Made by a program: the position numbers and the translations under genes. The notes beneath the pieces were generated by a model. It ran no database searches and was not told the origin of the DNA. It saw nothing but the letters and a program-made list of their open reading frames with translations. A DNA stretch of 64,000 bases, taken from assembly GCF_002277815.1 (NCBI RefSeq), contig NZ_NKJI01000025.1, positions 1 through 64,000 on the forward strand, read 5' to 3'. The stretch comes from Pseudomonas sp. ERMR1:02. GTDB taxonomy: Bacteria; Pseudomonadota; Gammaproteobacteria; Pseudomonadales; Pseudomonadaceae. Positions 8,906-18,853 of this stretch are shown here, piece after piece (the stretch's first letter is position 1; every line of letters begins with the position of its first letter).

Positions 8906-10293
8906 ATGTGGGTTCCCCAGCTAAGCGAGTTCAACCAGCCGATGTATTTGTCGATTGCCGATGCGTTGGCGCGCGATATAAGCAACGGCGTGTTGAATGA
9001 AGGCGATCGCCTGCCGACCCTGCGGGAGCTGGCCACTACCCTGAATGTAACGCCGGGCACTATCAGCCGGGCCTATAGCGAAGCCCACCGACGTCGCCTG
9101 GTGCAGGGGAAGTGGGACGCGGCACTTATGTGCTCAACCAGAAGCAGCTCGAACTGCCGGCGAGCAACAGCACCGCGCCACTCAATCTGGGGCAATCCGA
9201 GTTACTCGATCTTTCGATCATCAAGCCCTACAGCGAAACCCTGGAGTACTGGTTGCGCGGCGCTCTGGTGGGGATGGCCAAAAGCACCGATTTCGCCCGA
9301 GCCCTGGATTACGCGCCGGACGGCGGTCACCCGGCGCATCGCGAGGCGGGCGCGCAGTGGTTACGCCATTCGTTGCCCGATGCGCAATGGCAGCAAGTGG
9401 TGATCACCGCCGGGGCCCAGCATGGTTTGATGGTCGCGATGAGTGCCCTGACCAACGCCGGTGACCTGGTGCTCTGCGAAGCGCTTTGCTACCCCGGCAT
9501 TATTTCCCTGGCCCACGGTCTCGAGCGCCGCCTGCGTGGCGTACCCATGGACGACGAAGGGATCATTCCCGAAGCGTTGCGCGAACTGTGCGAGCGAGAG
9601 AAACCGGCGATGCTGGTTTGCGTGGCGACCTGCCAGAACCCGACAGCGGCGATCATGTCGCAAAAGCGCCGGGCCCAAATTGCGGCACTGGCCGAAGAAT
9701 TCGACTTCATCATCCTCGACGATGATATTTATGGCTTCCTCGCCACCGACCCGTCAATCAAGCCGCTGTCGGCATTTGCGCCGGACCGTTCGGTGTACCT
9801 GACCAGCTTGTCGAAATCGGTCATGCCGGCGCTGCGCGTCGGTTATATCTATAGCCCGCCAAAACTGCTGTCACGCCTGACCTCGATGGTGCGCAGCAGC
9901 GTCTGGATGCCGTCGCCGTTGACCGCGCAACTGGCCAGCAATGTGATAACCGAAGGCCTGGACAAAAAACTGATCCGCATCCAGCGCAACGAAGCCGCGG
10001 GGCGGCAAGCGATTGCCCGGGAAATCTTCGCCAATTTCGAGCTCAAGACCCAGCCCTATTCGTACCACATCTGGTTGACGCTGCCCGAGCCATGGACCAG
10101 CGACGAGTTCACCATGCTCGCCCGGGCCAACGGTGTGCTGGTACTCAGCGGCACCCAGTTCCAGGCTGAACGCTCCGGGATTACCCGTTGTGTGCGACTG
10201 GTGTTGATGTCGCCCACGAGCCAGGACGAACTGCGTTTCGCCCTGACCAAACTGGCCAGCCTGATCGATTCCGACCCGCGACGGTACTACTGA
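8906..10293 (+). pseudogene. MocR-type regulator (GntR HTH + aminotransferase fold), one frame break
   Basis: About 462 aa if repaired. The N-terminal winged-helix GntR domain (residues 5-75; LPTLRELATTLNVTPGTISRAY) is followed by a class I aminotransferase-like domain with CVATCQNPT, a PLP-aldimine lysine in YLTSLSKSVMPALR, and VGYIYSPP. The frame breaks at about 9106, where GGGGG appears as GGGG; repair gives LVQGEVGRGTYVLNQ. ATG 8906 (MWVPQLSEFNQP) fits the family start better than the ATG at 8858. The neighbouring benE and shared repeat motifs suggest it regulates benE in response to a PLP-linked ligand or aromatic compound. Confidence 0.8.
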
Positions 10294-10390
10294 GCCGCCG
10301 CAGGGCCGCTGGATCCCGTCGCAGAGTTGAGTCCCCTGATCAGCGCCAAAAAAGCTCAAAGCGTTTCCTTTGACGTCGGGCAGCTACCCG

Positions 10391-10534
10391 TCAATACCGA
10401 TGGTATTCCTGACCTCCGTGGTCACCTCCATAGTAGCGATCATGGTCACGTCCGTGTCCATCACGGTAAGGCCAGCAGCCGCCAAGTAGAACGGTTGCAG
10501 ATATCACCAGAACCAATACAGTTGTGCGTTTCAT
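10391..10534 (-). CDS. Small lipoprotein, 47 aa
   Basis: A short minus-strand gene starting with ATG at 10534 and a good ribosome site (GGAG, 8 nt spacing). The protein begins MKRTTVLVLVISATVLLGGC, a textbook lipoprotein signal with lipobox LGGC at C20. The mature tail is 27 aa, rich in Gly, His, Asp, Arg and Tyr (DGHGRDHDRYYGGDHGG). Such Gly/His-rich small envelope lipoproteins recur in Pseudomonas, with no established function. Its length and clean signal argue it is real. Confidence 0.65.
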   Translation of the reverse strand: MKRTTVLVLVISATVLLGGCWPYRDGHGRDHDRYYGGDHGGQEYHRY

Positions 10535-10757
10535 TTGATCATCTCCGGACAGGCTAAACCTGAAGCTGTAAACGTTTGATTGCGCCTAATTTGAGATGGT
10601 TCAAACAGTCCCTTTACCCGGTGCCGATCGGAATTTTTAACGCCTGCTTTTATGCGTCAGCACTCTCCCCTACGCCCAACGGCAACCAGTAGGCGGCAGA
10701 GATCACCGCCCAGCGCCGCACCGATATCCTCGATATGAAGCCATCATCAATCGCCTC

Positions 10758-11713
10758 TCATGTACGGATTGATGTTGCTACCCCTGCCCTCGCAACACCG
10801 CAATATCCTCTTGGGGGTACGCCAAACAGCCGACTGTATTCGCGACTGAACTGAGACGGGCTTTCATATCCGACCTTGAAAGCCGCACTGGATACGTCCT
10901 GGTGTTCATTGAGCATCAATCGCCTTGCCTCATTCAGTCGCAGCCACTTTTGGTACTGCAAGGGGCTCATTGCGGTGAGTTGGCGGAAGTGGTGGTGAAA
11001 GGTCGGGGTGCTCATCTGCACTCGGGCCGCAAGATCATCGACGCGAAGCGCCGAGGTGTAATTCAACTTCAGCCAATCGATGGCTTTGGCGATCCGATAA
11101 CCTTGGCCATCGACAGAAGTTATTTGTCGAAGCCGGCTCGCCTGATCACTCTGCAAGAGACGGTAGTGAATCTCGCGCTGGATCAAAGGGGCGAGAACTG
11201 GAATGGACTCCGGCTCATCGAGCAGTGCCAATAGGCGCTCAAATGAGGCCAGCATTGCCGGGGTCACTGAACCAATTCCTACCCCTTCGCAATTGAACGA
11301 TCACGGGTGGGCGGCAGATCACTTTGCGCTATCAGCTCAGCCAGCATGCGCAGATCGAGTTTCAACGTCAGCCCCAGGCATGGCTGCACCGGGCTTGCCG
11401 ACAGCACTTGTGAATTGGCAGGCAAGTCCAATGAGGTGATCAGAAATCGCGAGGTGTCATACAGGTAGCCCTCGCCCCCCACCCAGAGCTGCTTCTCACC
11501 ACGGGCGACGAGAATGATGCTTGGCTCAACCATGCAGACGATGGGCGGCGCTGGATGTTCGCGCCTGAAAAAGCCGAGGCCAGCAATGGCCGTTCCATAA
11601 TCACCTGGTTTCGAGATCTGCGCGCCGATGATCTGCGCAAGCCTTTCTTGTGGCGACGCCTGTTGAGGAGCTGTGTCGGGGTTGTTCGTCATATTCGTCT
11701 TGTACCTCTTCAC
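10758..11713 (-). pseudogene. AraC-family regulator (AraC N-terminal cupin type), frame breaks
   Basis: Two consecutive frames make one regulator. 11713-11279 is the N-terminal ligand-binding arm (ERLAQIIGAQISKPGDYGTAIAGL; PCLGLTLKLDLRMLAELIA). 11267-10758 is the C-terminal double HTH (IDWLKLNYTSALRVDDLA; HHHFRQLTAMSPLQYQKWLRL; VGYESPSQFSREYSRLFG). At 11275 restoring GGGG to GGGGG joins them (AKGVGIGSVTPAML). The far C-terminus after LFGVPP also looks shifted; with repair the stop would fall near 10778. It is divergent from the MFS gene at 11901 and is its likely regulator. Confidence 0.8.
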
Positions 11714-11900
11714 TGAACTCTAACTCGCCAGCTCCCGAGCGTCCTGCAAAAAAACGGAGAGTCATAGAATCAGGCAAGTAATCCAGCGCAATGCACTACA
11801 GAGAGCCTTGGTAGACCGGGAAAATGTCCATCCGACAAATCCTTTGAGGTCTTCGCCATGCTTGTACAAGCCCATGCCGGCCCAATACAGAATTCAAACA

Positions 11901-13100
11901 ATGACTGATCACACCATCCCAGTGCCCCATAAATCATGGGGTGCCATATTCGCCATGTCGCTCGCCGCCTTCGTGCTTGTGGCATCGGAGTTCATGCCCG
12001 TCAGCCTGCTGACGCCAATTGCCGCCGATCTGCATATCACCGAAGGACAAGCCGGTCAGGGTATTTCCGTTTCGGGGCTGTTTGCCTTATTCACCAGCCT
12101 TCTTATTCCGCAGGTGGCGACGCGGGTTGACCGTAAACCGCTACTTCTTTCACTGACGCTGTTGATGATCCTTTCCGGAACAGTGGCCGCGTTCGCACCG
12201 AACTACGGGGTATTCATGATCGGGCGCGCGCTGATCGGTGTTGCGATTGGTGGCTTCTGGTCACTGTCGGCGGCAACCGCCATGCGCCTTGTGCCTGATA
12301 ACCAGGTCACACGTGCCATGGCAATCGTCAACGGCGGCAACGCTTTGGCGACTGTCATTGCAGCACCATTGGGCAGCTTTCTCGGTGCCTTGATTGGCTG
12401 GCGCGGTGCATTCTTGTGCGTCATCCCGGTCGCGACAGTTGCTTGTGTATGGCTGTCTGTAAGCCTTCCACCGATGAAATCGCAAAGCGGTTCAGGCACT
12501 GGAAACGTCTTCAGGTTGATGAAAAGCGTACCGGTCGCGTTAGGCATGGTGGCGGTCAGTGTGTTTTTCATGGGCCAGTTCATGCTGTTTACCTATTTGC
12601 GCCCGTTTCTTGAAACGGTCACGCACGTCAGTGTCTCCATGCTGTCGTTGATGTTGCTCGTCCTGGGTCTTGCGGGCCTCGCGGGAACCTTCCTGATTGA
12701 AGCGTTGTTGAAAAATGGCCTGCATCGAACCCTCATCGCCATCCCGATCTTGATGGCGGTGATTGCACTGGCACTGGTTTCATTCGGTAGCTCGGCGGCC
12801 ACCACGACTGTCTTGCTGGGCTTCTGGGGACTGGTTGCGACTGCAGCGCCCGTGGGATGGTGGACATGGCTGGCGAGAACGTTGCCAGACTCTGCTGAAG
12901 CGGGAGGCGGCTTAATGGTGGCGATCGTCCAACTGGCAATCGCCTCTGGGGCAACCGTTGGTGGGCTGGTCTTTGACTTTAGCGGCTATCGAGCGACCTT
13001 CGAGTTGAGCGCCATCTTGCTGGGTGTGGCGGCCTTTCTTGCCTTCTTGGCTGCTCGCGCAGCATCGCGGGAGTCACTTGCAGTGGCGATGCCCTTCTGA
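11901..13100 (+). CDS. MFS efflux transporter, NepI/AraJ-like
   Basis: A 399-aa 12-helix major facilitator protein of the DHA1 drug/metabolite efflux group. The N-terminal half has SEFMPVSLLTPIAADLHITEGQAGQ and the loop-2 region VATRVDRKPLLL. The motif-C-like segment GGFWSLSAATAMRLVP is typical of NepI/YdhP/AraJ. ATG 11901 (MTDHTIPVPHKSWGA) is the preferred start, although the frame is open from 11808. It probably exports a small metabolite such as a nucleoside or sugar. It is divergent from the AraC-type gene, a common arrangement for an inducible efflux pump. Confidence 0.8.
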   Translation: MTDHTIPVPHKSWGAIFAMSLAAFVLVASEFMPVSLLTPIAADLHITEGQAGQGISVSGLFALFTSLLIPQVATRVDRKPLLLSLTLLMILSGTVAAFAPNYGVFMIGRALIGVAIGGFWSLSAATAMRLVPDNQVTRAMAIVNGGNALATVIAAPLGSFLGALIGWRGAFLCVIPVATVACVWLSVSLPPMKSQSGSGTGNVFRLMKSVPVALGMVAVSVFFMGQFMLFTYLRPFLETVTHVSVSMLSLMLLVLGLAGLAGTFLIEALLKNGLHRTLIAIPILMAVIALALVSFGSSAATTTVLLGFWGLVATAAPVGWWTWLARTLPDSAEAGGGLMVAIVQLAIASGATVGGLVFDFSGYRATFELSAILLGVAAFLAFLAARAASRESLAVAMPF

Positions 13101-13139
13101 GCGCCGTCGAGTTTGCGCTGCAATGTAAGCGATGAACAA

Positions 13140-14072
13140 TCACGTGTTGGACGGCGATTGCGGCGTATCAGGATTGAGTTGCTGACGCCTGAATTGCCCT
13201 GGAGGCTGGCCGTGGATCTGGCGGAAGCGTCGCGAAAAATAGGCCTCGTCGGCGAAGCCACACAATCTCGCCACTTCCCCCACCGGCCGCGTTCCATTGA
13301 GTAAATAATTGCGTGCCGCGTGCATCCTGCGCTCGAGCACCAGTTCAGTGAAAGTCTTGCCGATTTCCTTGCGCAACCAGTGCGTCAGGTACGTCGGTGA
13401 CAGGTACGTCGCAGCGGCAACCTTGATCAGGTTGAGGTCGGGGTCGGCGATGTTCTTGCGCAAGTATTCCGACATCCTGCTCAGTGCGTCGCGTCGGCTG
13501 ACTTCAGCGGCGTTCTCTTCGGCCAACCGTTTCAGCGGCTCGGCATACAGGGCACAGACGCTCCCCACCAATTGCAGCAGCAAGCCCTTGAGCATCTCCC
13601 GGGTACCGAACTGACGGTTTTCATCGAGCATGCGCATCTGTTCGATCAGGGCACAGACTTTGCTGAAATCTTCATCGGCCAGAATGAAATCCAGATGCTC
13701 CTGAAAGCGGAACGGCGACAACTCCGGCGCCAGCAGAATCGAGACTTCCTCCAGATCCATCGGATCGCACTGCAAGTGCGGTAGCAGAAAGGTCTGGGAA
13801 AAATTGATCACCATGAAATTGCTGTCGGCCGGATGCGGAATCACGTGCACGCGATGCGGCAGGATGAAGGCCAGCGTGTTGCGCGGAAACGGGCGTTCGA
13901 CGTTGCCAATGTGCTGCACCGTATCGCCACCGAGGTTGATCTGGATCTGGAAATACTCGTGGCGATGGGGACTGGTTTCGGCACGCCGGCCCTTTTTGTC
14001 GCGAATGTAGAAGTCCGTCAATTCGCTGCGTTGCTGCATGACGTAGGTGGGCACTCGATCGGGTGACGACAT
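13140..14072 (-). CDS. AraC-family transcriptional regulator
   Basis: An intact 310-aa regulator. The N-terminal cupin-like sensing domain (residues 30-120; SPHRHEYFQIQINLGG, FILPHRVHVIPH) precedes a C-terminal pair of HTH motifs (residues 205-295; LNLIKVAAATYLSPTYLTHWL and VGEVARLCGFADEAYFSRRF). It lies divergent to the MFS/FAH/SDR/dehydrogenase operon beginning at 14469, with a 400-bp AT-rich spacer. Family knowledge and gene order make it the probable activator of that operon, sensing its substrate. Confidence 0.85.
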   Translation of the reverse strand: MSSPDRVPTYVMQQRSELTDFYIRDKKGRRAETSPHRHEYFQIQINLGGDTVQHIGNVERPFPRNTLAFILPHRVHVIPHPADSNFMVINFSQTFLLPHLQCDPMDLEEVSILLAPELSPFRFQEHLDFILADEDFSKVCALIEQMRMLDENRQFGTREMLKGLLLQLVGSVCALYAEPLKRLAEENAAEVSRRDALSRMSEYLRKNIADPDLNLIKVAAATYLSPTYLTHWLRKEIGKTFTELVLERRMHAARNYLLNGTRPVGEVARLCGFADEAYFSRRFRQIHGQPPGQFRRQQLNPDTPQSPSNT

Positions 14073-14468
14073 CTCCTGAGGATCCTCGGCGGGTACATGG
14101 ACAGGTTGTCATCACGCTGAGATGCAGGCGGCGACGTGGATGATTGTGTAGGCGTATACGACAGAATCTAACACGTCATAGGATGACATCAAAAATCAGA
14201 AAATTAATTGTATCCGTGTGTGCTACATCGTCTGTCCAAAAAACATGAACCAGTGCAAATACATTTAATCGCTAATAATCAAACACTTAAAAACATTACT
14301 GATCAAAACTCCGATAACGGATTGATTTGATTTTTCTTGGACACCTGCATTAATCGCTGTTTTAAATAGAAAAAACGATCTAACGCCTGCGTTGATTTTG
14401 AAAGGTTGTACGACCACTGTGACAGACATGCAGCCCGACCCTTCCAAAAACAATCAAAAGGTCTCCTC
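14073..14468. promoter_or_regulatory. Divergent promoter region
   Basis: A 396-bp AT-rich spacer between the AraC regulator and the MFS-led operon. No gene is visible. A-rich and T-rich tracts at 14170-14390 fit a bidirectional promoter zone. No convincing long direct or inverted repeat was found by eye. Confidence 0.45.
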
Positions 14469-15818
14469 ATGTCGAACTCGCAAACCTCCCCGTCCACCGC
14501 GCCGTCGGTGAGCGTCGGCGCCCAGGACGCCGCACTGTCCCAGCGCCTGCCGACACGTCGGCGCTGGTTCATGCTGTCATTGCTGCTGATTGCGACCATC
14601 ATCAACTACATCGACCGCGTGAACATCTCGATTGCCGCACCGTTCATGGCCAAGGATCTGGGCCTGGACAAGATCGAAATGGGCCTGATTTTTTCCGCAT
14701 TTGCCTGGACTTACGCGCTGGCATTGGTACCCGCCGGGTTCATCGCCGATCGTTTCGGTTCCCGGTTCACCTACGGGGTGTCGCTGATCAGTTGGTCGAC
14801 GGTCACCGTGTGCCAGGGCTTTGCCACAGGATTCGCTTCGCTGTTCGGACTGCGCCTGGCCGTCGGTGCCATGGAAGCTCCAGCGTTTCCGGCCAACAGC
14901 CGCGCGGTCACGGTGTGGTTCCCGGCCCGCGAACGGGGCCTGGCCAGCAGCATTTACGTGTGCGGCCAATATCTGGGCACCGCGCTGTTTACCGGCGCGC
15001 TGCTGTGGCTAGCGACGACCTATGACTGGCGCCATGTGTTCTACAGCACCGGGATTCTCGGGATTGTATTCGGTGTGATCTGGCTGTGCCTGTACCGCGA
15101 TCCGCTGAGTTGCAAGAACGTCAGCCCGGAAGAATTGAAGTACATCGAAGCCGGCGGCGGACTGGTCAAGAGCAGTCAGGAACGCACCAAGTTCAACTGG
15201 CGGCAGATCGCCGAGCTGTTCAGCTATCGGCAGATCTGGGCAATTTGCATCGGCAAGTTTGCCAGCACCTCGGCGCTGTATTTCTTCCTGACCTGGTTCC
15301 CGACGTACCTGATCGAGGAACGCAAGCTGACCATGATCAAGGCCGGGATCTTCGCGGTACTGCCGTTCGTGGGTGCAACGGTCGGCATTCTGCTGGCCGG
15401 CATCGTCTCCGACTTGCTGATACGCCGTGGTTACTCAATGTCCTTCGCTCGCAAGTTGCCATTGGTGGTCGGATCGATGCTGGGTATGTCGATTGTTCTG
15501 GTGAATTTCACCGACTCGAACGTGATCTGCATTGCCGTGCTGACCATTGCCTTCTTCGCCCAGGGAATCGCTTCGTCGTCGTGGGCGGCGGTGTCAGAAG
15601 TTGCGCCCAAGGAACTGATCGGCCTTACCGGCGGGATCACCAGCCTGGCCGCCAACATCGGCGGGATCGTCACCCCGATTGTGATTGGCGGCATCGTCCA
15701 CGCGACAGGCTCGTTTGCCTACGCCTTCTGGTTCATTGGCGGCGTGGCGTTGATAGGTACCTTGTCCTATTCGTTGCTGCTCGGTCGCTTGTACCGCATC
15801 GAACTCAAGCCGCGCTGA
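14469..15818 (+). CDS. MFS transporter, anion:cation symporter family
   Basis: A 449-aa carrier of the ACS branch of the MFS (DgoT, GudP, ExuT, PhtT relatives). Motifs include NYIDRVNISIAAPFM in helix 1, GFIADRFGSRF in loop 2, GAMEAPAFPANSRAVTVWF and the helix 10-11 stretch GIASSSWAAVSEVAPKELIGLTGG. These carriers import sugar acids or aromatic acids with protons. ATG 14469 follows AAAGG, and the N-terminal 40 residues are polar as expected. First gene of an operon with FAH, SDR and D-2-hydroxyacid dehydrogenase genes. Confidence 0.85.
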   Translation: MSNSQTSPSTAPSVSVGAQDAALSQRLPTRRRWFMLSLLLIATIINYIDRVNISIAAPFMAKDLGLDKIEMGLIFSAFAWTYALALVPAGFIADRFGSRFTYGVSLISWSTVTVCQGFATGFASLFGLRLAVGAMEAPAFPANSRAVTVWFPARERGLASSIYVCGQYLGTALFTGALLWLATTYDWRHVFYSTGILGIVFGVIWLCLYRDPLSCKNVSPEELKYIEAGGGLVKSSQERTKFNWRQIAELFSYRQIWAICIGKFASTSALYFFLTWFPTYLIEERKLTMIKAGIFAVLPFVGATVGILLAGIVSDLLIRRGYSMSFARKLPLVVGSMLGMSIVLVNFTDSNVICIAVLTIAFFAQGIASSSWAAVSEVAPKELIGLTGGITSLAANIGGIVTPIVIGGIVHATGSFAYAFWFIGGVALIGTLSYSLLLGRLYRIELKPR

Positions 15819-15916
15819 GCCAAAAAACCGTTTTTCTCCAACACAAGGCGGCTTTCGTCCAACTTTGCAAAAGATTGCCGCCGTACGCTGACGCTTCAAA
15901 CAGGACGACTACAAAA

Positions 15917-16609
15917 ATGACGATGACCGAGTACGTGTTTACCCCGGATCTGCCCGTGACCTTGCCGGTTGCCGGCAGCCAGCAGCGCTTTCCCGTTGGC
16001 CGGGTATTTTGCGTCGGCCGCAACTACCCTTGGCCAGACACCCAAGGCCAGTCCCGCCAGCCGCCAGTGTTCTTCATGAAACCGGCGAGCAACGTGGTGG
16101 ATGCGGCGGGTGAAGTGACTTTCCCACCGTTGACCGAAGAGTTTGTCCACGAAGTCGAATTGGTCGTGGCCATCGGTGAAGGCGGCGCCAATATTCCGCA
16201 GAGTCAGGCGCTGGCCTATGTCTGGGGCTATGCCGTCGGTCTTGATCTGACCCGTCGTGATGTCCAGCGCTCGGCCAAAAGCAATGGCTTGCCGTGGGAA
16301 GGTGCCAAGGTGTTCGACGGCGCCGCGCCAATGACCGCCATTGTGCCGGTGACTCGTGCAGGACACCCGGACGGCGATTTGTGGCTGAACGTCAACGGTG
16401 AGGAGCGCCAGCGCGACAGCCTCGACAGCCAGATCTGGTCGGTCAGTGAAATCATCAGCCGCATCTCGCAATCGGTAGCGCTCCGGGCGGGTGACTTGAT
16501 CATGACCGGCAGCCCCGCAGGCGTCGATGCGCTGCAACCGGGCGACATCATTAACGCCGGGATCGACCGCATCGGCCAACTGGAAATGCGCGTCGGTCAG
16601 CGACCTTGA
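15917..16609 (+). CDS. Fumarylacetoacetate-hydrolase-family protein
   Basis: A 230-aa FAH-fold protein, the short form without a large N-terminal domain. Metal-ligand motif FVHEVELVVAIG (near residue 75) and the conserved ends GLDLTRRD, WEGAKVFDG and IMTGSPAG are present. FAH relatives hydrolyse or decarboxylate acylpyruvates and dehydrate 2-keto-3-deoxy sugar acids. Placement between an acid-sugar carrier and two NAD(P)-dependent dehydrogenases favours cleavage or dehydration of a diketo or keto-deoxy acid. The exact reaction is not decided by sequence. Confidence 0.85.
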   Translation: MTMTEYVFTPDLPVTLPVAGSQQRFPVGRVFCVGRNYPWPDTQGQSRQPPVFFMKPASNVVDAAGEVTFPPLTEEFVHEVELVVAIGEGGANIPQSQALAYVWGYAVGLDLTRRDVQRSAKSNGLPWEGAKVFDGAAPMTAIVPVTRAGHPDGDLWLNVNGEERQRDSLDSQIWSVSEIISRISQSVALRAGDLIMTGSPAGVDALQPGDIINAGIDRIGQLEMRVGQRP

Positions 16610-16652
16610 ACCCGGCATACGCTCTCGTGAATTGAAAAAAGGAGATAACAAC

Positions 16653-17411
16653 ATGTCCAGTCCTTTGAAAGTGGCCCTGGTCACCGGCGCCGGTAGCGGA
16701 ATCGGCCGCGCCGTGGCCCTGGCTCTGATGGCCGACGGATTTACCCTGGTATTGGCCGGACGTCGGCCGGAGCCATTGCAGGCCTTGGTCGAATTGGCGC
16801 TCAGCGAAGGACATGAAGCGTTGGCGGTGCCCACTGATGTGCGCGACCCGGCCAGTGTCGATGCGCTGTTTGCCACCATCTCGGAGGTGTATGGCCGCCT
16901 GGACGTGGTGTTCAACAACGCCGGGGTCAACGCCCCCGCCGTGCCGCTGGATGAGCTGACGTTCGAGCAATGGCGAAACGTGATCGACACCAACCTCAAC
17001 GGCGTTTTCCTATGCGCCCGTGGTGCCTTCGGACTGATGCGCCGGCAACAGCCACAGGGCGGACGCATCATCAATAACGGCTCGATCTCGGCGCATACAC
17101 CCAGGCCGTTCAGCAGCGCCTACACCGCCAGCAAACACGCGGTGCTGGGCCTGACCAAATCCTTGGCCCTGGACGGTCGAGAATTCAACATCGCCTGCAG
17201 TCAGATCGACATCGGCAACGCCCTCACCGAAATGTCGGTGCGCATGACCAAAGGCGTGCGCCAGGCCAACGGCACCATCGCCGTGGAGCCAATGGTGGAC
17301 GTCAAGCATGTGGCCGATGCCGTGCGCTACATCGCCGGTCTGCCGCTGGAGGCGAACGTCCTGAACATGACCGTCATGGCCAGCGCCATGCCGTTTGCCG
17401 GTCGCGGTTAA
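16653..17411 (+). CDS. Short-chain dehydrogenase/reductase
   Basis: A 252-aa classical SDR. The Rossmann glycine motif TGAGSGIG is at residues 11-18, NNAG near residue 88, the catalytic Ser in NNGSISAH and the YTASK active-site pair are all present. GGAG lies 9 nt before ATG 16653. A late variable region (QIDIGNALTEMSVRM) shapes substrate choice. It lies 43 nt after the FAH gene, so it is co-transcribed. It likely oxidises a hydroxyl of the imported hydroxyacid. Confidence 0.88.
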   Translation: MSSPLKVALVTGAGSGIGRAVALALMADGFTLVLAGRRPEPLQALVELALSEGHEALAVPTDVRDPASVDALFATISEVYGRLDVVFNNAGVNAPAVPLDELTFEQWRNVIDTNLNGVFLCARGAFGLMRRQQPQGGRIINNGSISAHTPRPFSSAYTASKHAVLGLTKSLALDGREFNIACSQIDIGNALTEMSVRMTKGVRQANGTIAVEPMVDVKHVADAVRYIAGLPLEANVLNMTVMASAMPFAGRG

Positions 17412-17444
17412 ACCGGCCTTTTTATTCCGTTACGCGAGGTTTAC

Positions 17445-18401
17445 ATGAAGCCAGAAGTCTTGCAGCTCAGCCCGATCCTGATCCCTGAAATCAACGCGCG
17501 GCTCGATGAGCTGTTTACCGTCAGACGTTACTTCCAGCAGGCCGACAAGCCAGCTTACTTGCAGGAACACGGCGCGAACATTCGCGGGGTGATCACCGGC
17601 GGGCATACCGGTATCAGCCAGGCGCTGATGGAGCAGCTACCGAAACTGGAAGTGGTGGCGGTCAACGGCGTGGGTACCGATGCGGTGGATCTGGCTTACG
17701 CCAGGGATCGCGGGATTCGCGTGACCGCAACCATCGGCGCGCTCACCGAAGATGTCGCCGACCTGGCCATCGGCTTGTTGATTGCCGTGTGCCGCGGGCT
17801 GTGCACCAGTGATCGTTACGTGCGCTCGGGGCAGTGGCCGCACAGCCCGACGCCGTTGGCCCCGTTGCCGTTGGCGCGTCAGGTGTCCGGCATGCGCATC
17901 GGCATCGTCGGCATGGGCAGGGTGGGTCGTGCCGTGGCAACCCGCGCCGCCGCATTCGGCTGCCCGATCAGTTACACCGATCTGCAGCCGATGAGCGATG
18001 TGAACCACACGTTCATCGCCGATCTGAAGCAGTTGGCCAGCAACAGTGATGCGCTGATTCTCGCGGCCGCTGCCGACAAGGCTGAAGCCATCATCAATGC
18101 CCAGGTGCTGCAAGCGTTGGGCACAGGTGGGTATCTGATCAATGTAGCGCGAGGCAAGCTGGTCAACGAGGTCGACCTGGTGTCTGCACTTGCTGCCGGT
18201 GAGATCGCAGGTGCGGCGCTGGATGTATTTGTCGATGAGCCGAACGTGCCCGAAGCGCTGTTTGGTAACGAGAACGTGGTGCTGCAGCCCCATCGCGCGA
18301 GTGCAACGCTGCAGACCCGCACGCGGATGGGCGAGATGGTGGTGGCAAGCCTGGTGGACAGTTTCGCCGGGAAGATACCCCAGGGCTGTGTGACTGACTG
18401 A
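17445..18401 (+). CDS. D-isomer-specific 2-hydroxyacid dehydrogenase
   Basis: A 318-aa NAD(P)-dependent oxidoreductase of the GhrB/HPR group. The nucleotide-binding loop GIVGMGRVGRAVATRA and the catalytic triad Arg (NVARGKLV), Glu (DVFVDEPNVP) and His (VLQPHRASAT) are present. The family interconverts 2-keto acids and D-2-hydroxy acids such as glyoxylate/glycolate or hydroxypyruvate/glycerate. It lies 33 nt after the SDR gene and ends the operon. A step that reduces a 2-keto acid released by the FAH enzyme would fit, but this is inference. Confidence 0.88.
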   Translation: MKPEVLQLSPILIPEINARLDELFTVRRYFQQADKPAYLQEHGANIRGVITGGHTGISQALMEQLPKLEVVAVNGVGTDAVDLAYARDRGIRVTATIGALTEDVADLAIGLLIAVCRGLCTSDRYVRSGQWPHSPTPLAPLPLARQVSGMRIGIVGMGRVGRAVATRAAAFGCPISYTDLQPMSDVNHTFIADLKQLASNSDALILAAAADKAEAIINAQVLQALGTGGYLINVARGKLVNEVDLVSALAAGEIAGAALDVFVDEPNVPEALFGNENVVLQPHRASATLQTRTRMGEMVVASLVDSFAGKIPQGCVTD

Positions 18402-18558
18402 GTGTTGGCCACCCTGGGAAGTAGCGATCCCTCGGAAGTGGAAAAGCCATTGCGCGTGAGGTCGACAAGGTAAATCACAGTGGGCGCTTGATGCTTTGAT
18501 CGTCACCTTTGGGTCCAGGCTGTGTGAAAACTCATGCGCCGTTTTGAAGTCCGCGTTA

Positions 18559-18771
18559 CTACGTAAAATCTGCCAGCGGTTGGTTATCAGCAGGCCGTAA
18601 GTTTGCGTAGGAACGCGATTTTTCCGCCATCTGAGCAATACTGGAATCGAGGGAGACATCTGGAATGCAGATTTGCGTTGAATTTTCCAAGACTGACTTT
18701 TGATGTGCCCAGAGACGTGCATCGCAAAGCAATCCGGGGATGAGCACGAGCGGCAAGCTGTTGAAAGACAA
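18559..18771 (-). pseudogene. N-terminal fragment of an alpha/beta hydrolase
   Basis: The 70-aa frame MSFNSLPLVLIPGLLCDARLW... matches the beginning of small alpha/beta hydrolases (strand beta-3 and the LxPGLLCD oxyanion loop) up to SIAQMAEK. It then loses similarity and stops. The nucleophile elbow and the rest of the fold are absent in all frames nearby, so it is a true truncation rather than a single frame error. Confidence 0.55.
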
Positions 18772-18853
18772 CGGTGGGTTCCCTCAAAGGTTCGTGGTCA
18801 AAGATTGGTCGTTGTGACTTGGGGACTTACTGACGGGTCGATGTTTTGATTGC

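Noticed and set aside
15086..16609. Long frame overlapping the MFS and FAH genes in another phase
   Set aside because: Its first part is an Arg/Gly-rich shadow of the MFS gene; only the part from 15917 is a real protein (the FAH-family enzyme).
17637..18722. 361-aa minus-strand frame opposite the hydroxyacid dehydrogenase
   Set aside because: It is an antisense shadow; the plus-strand gene has all catalytic motifs.
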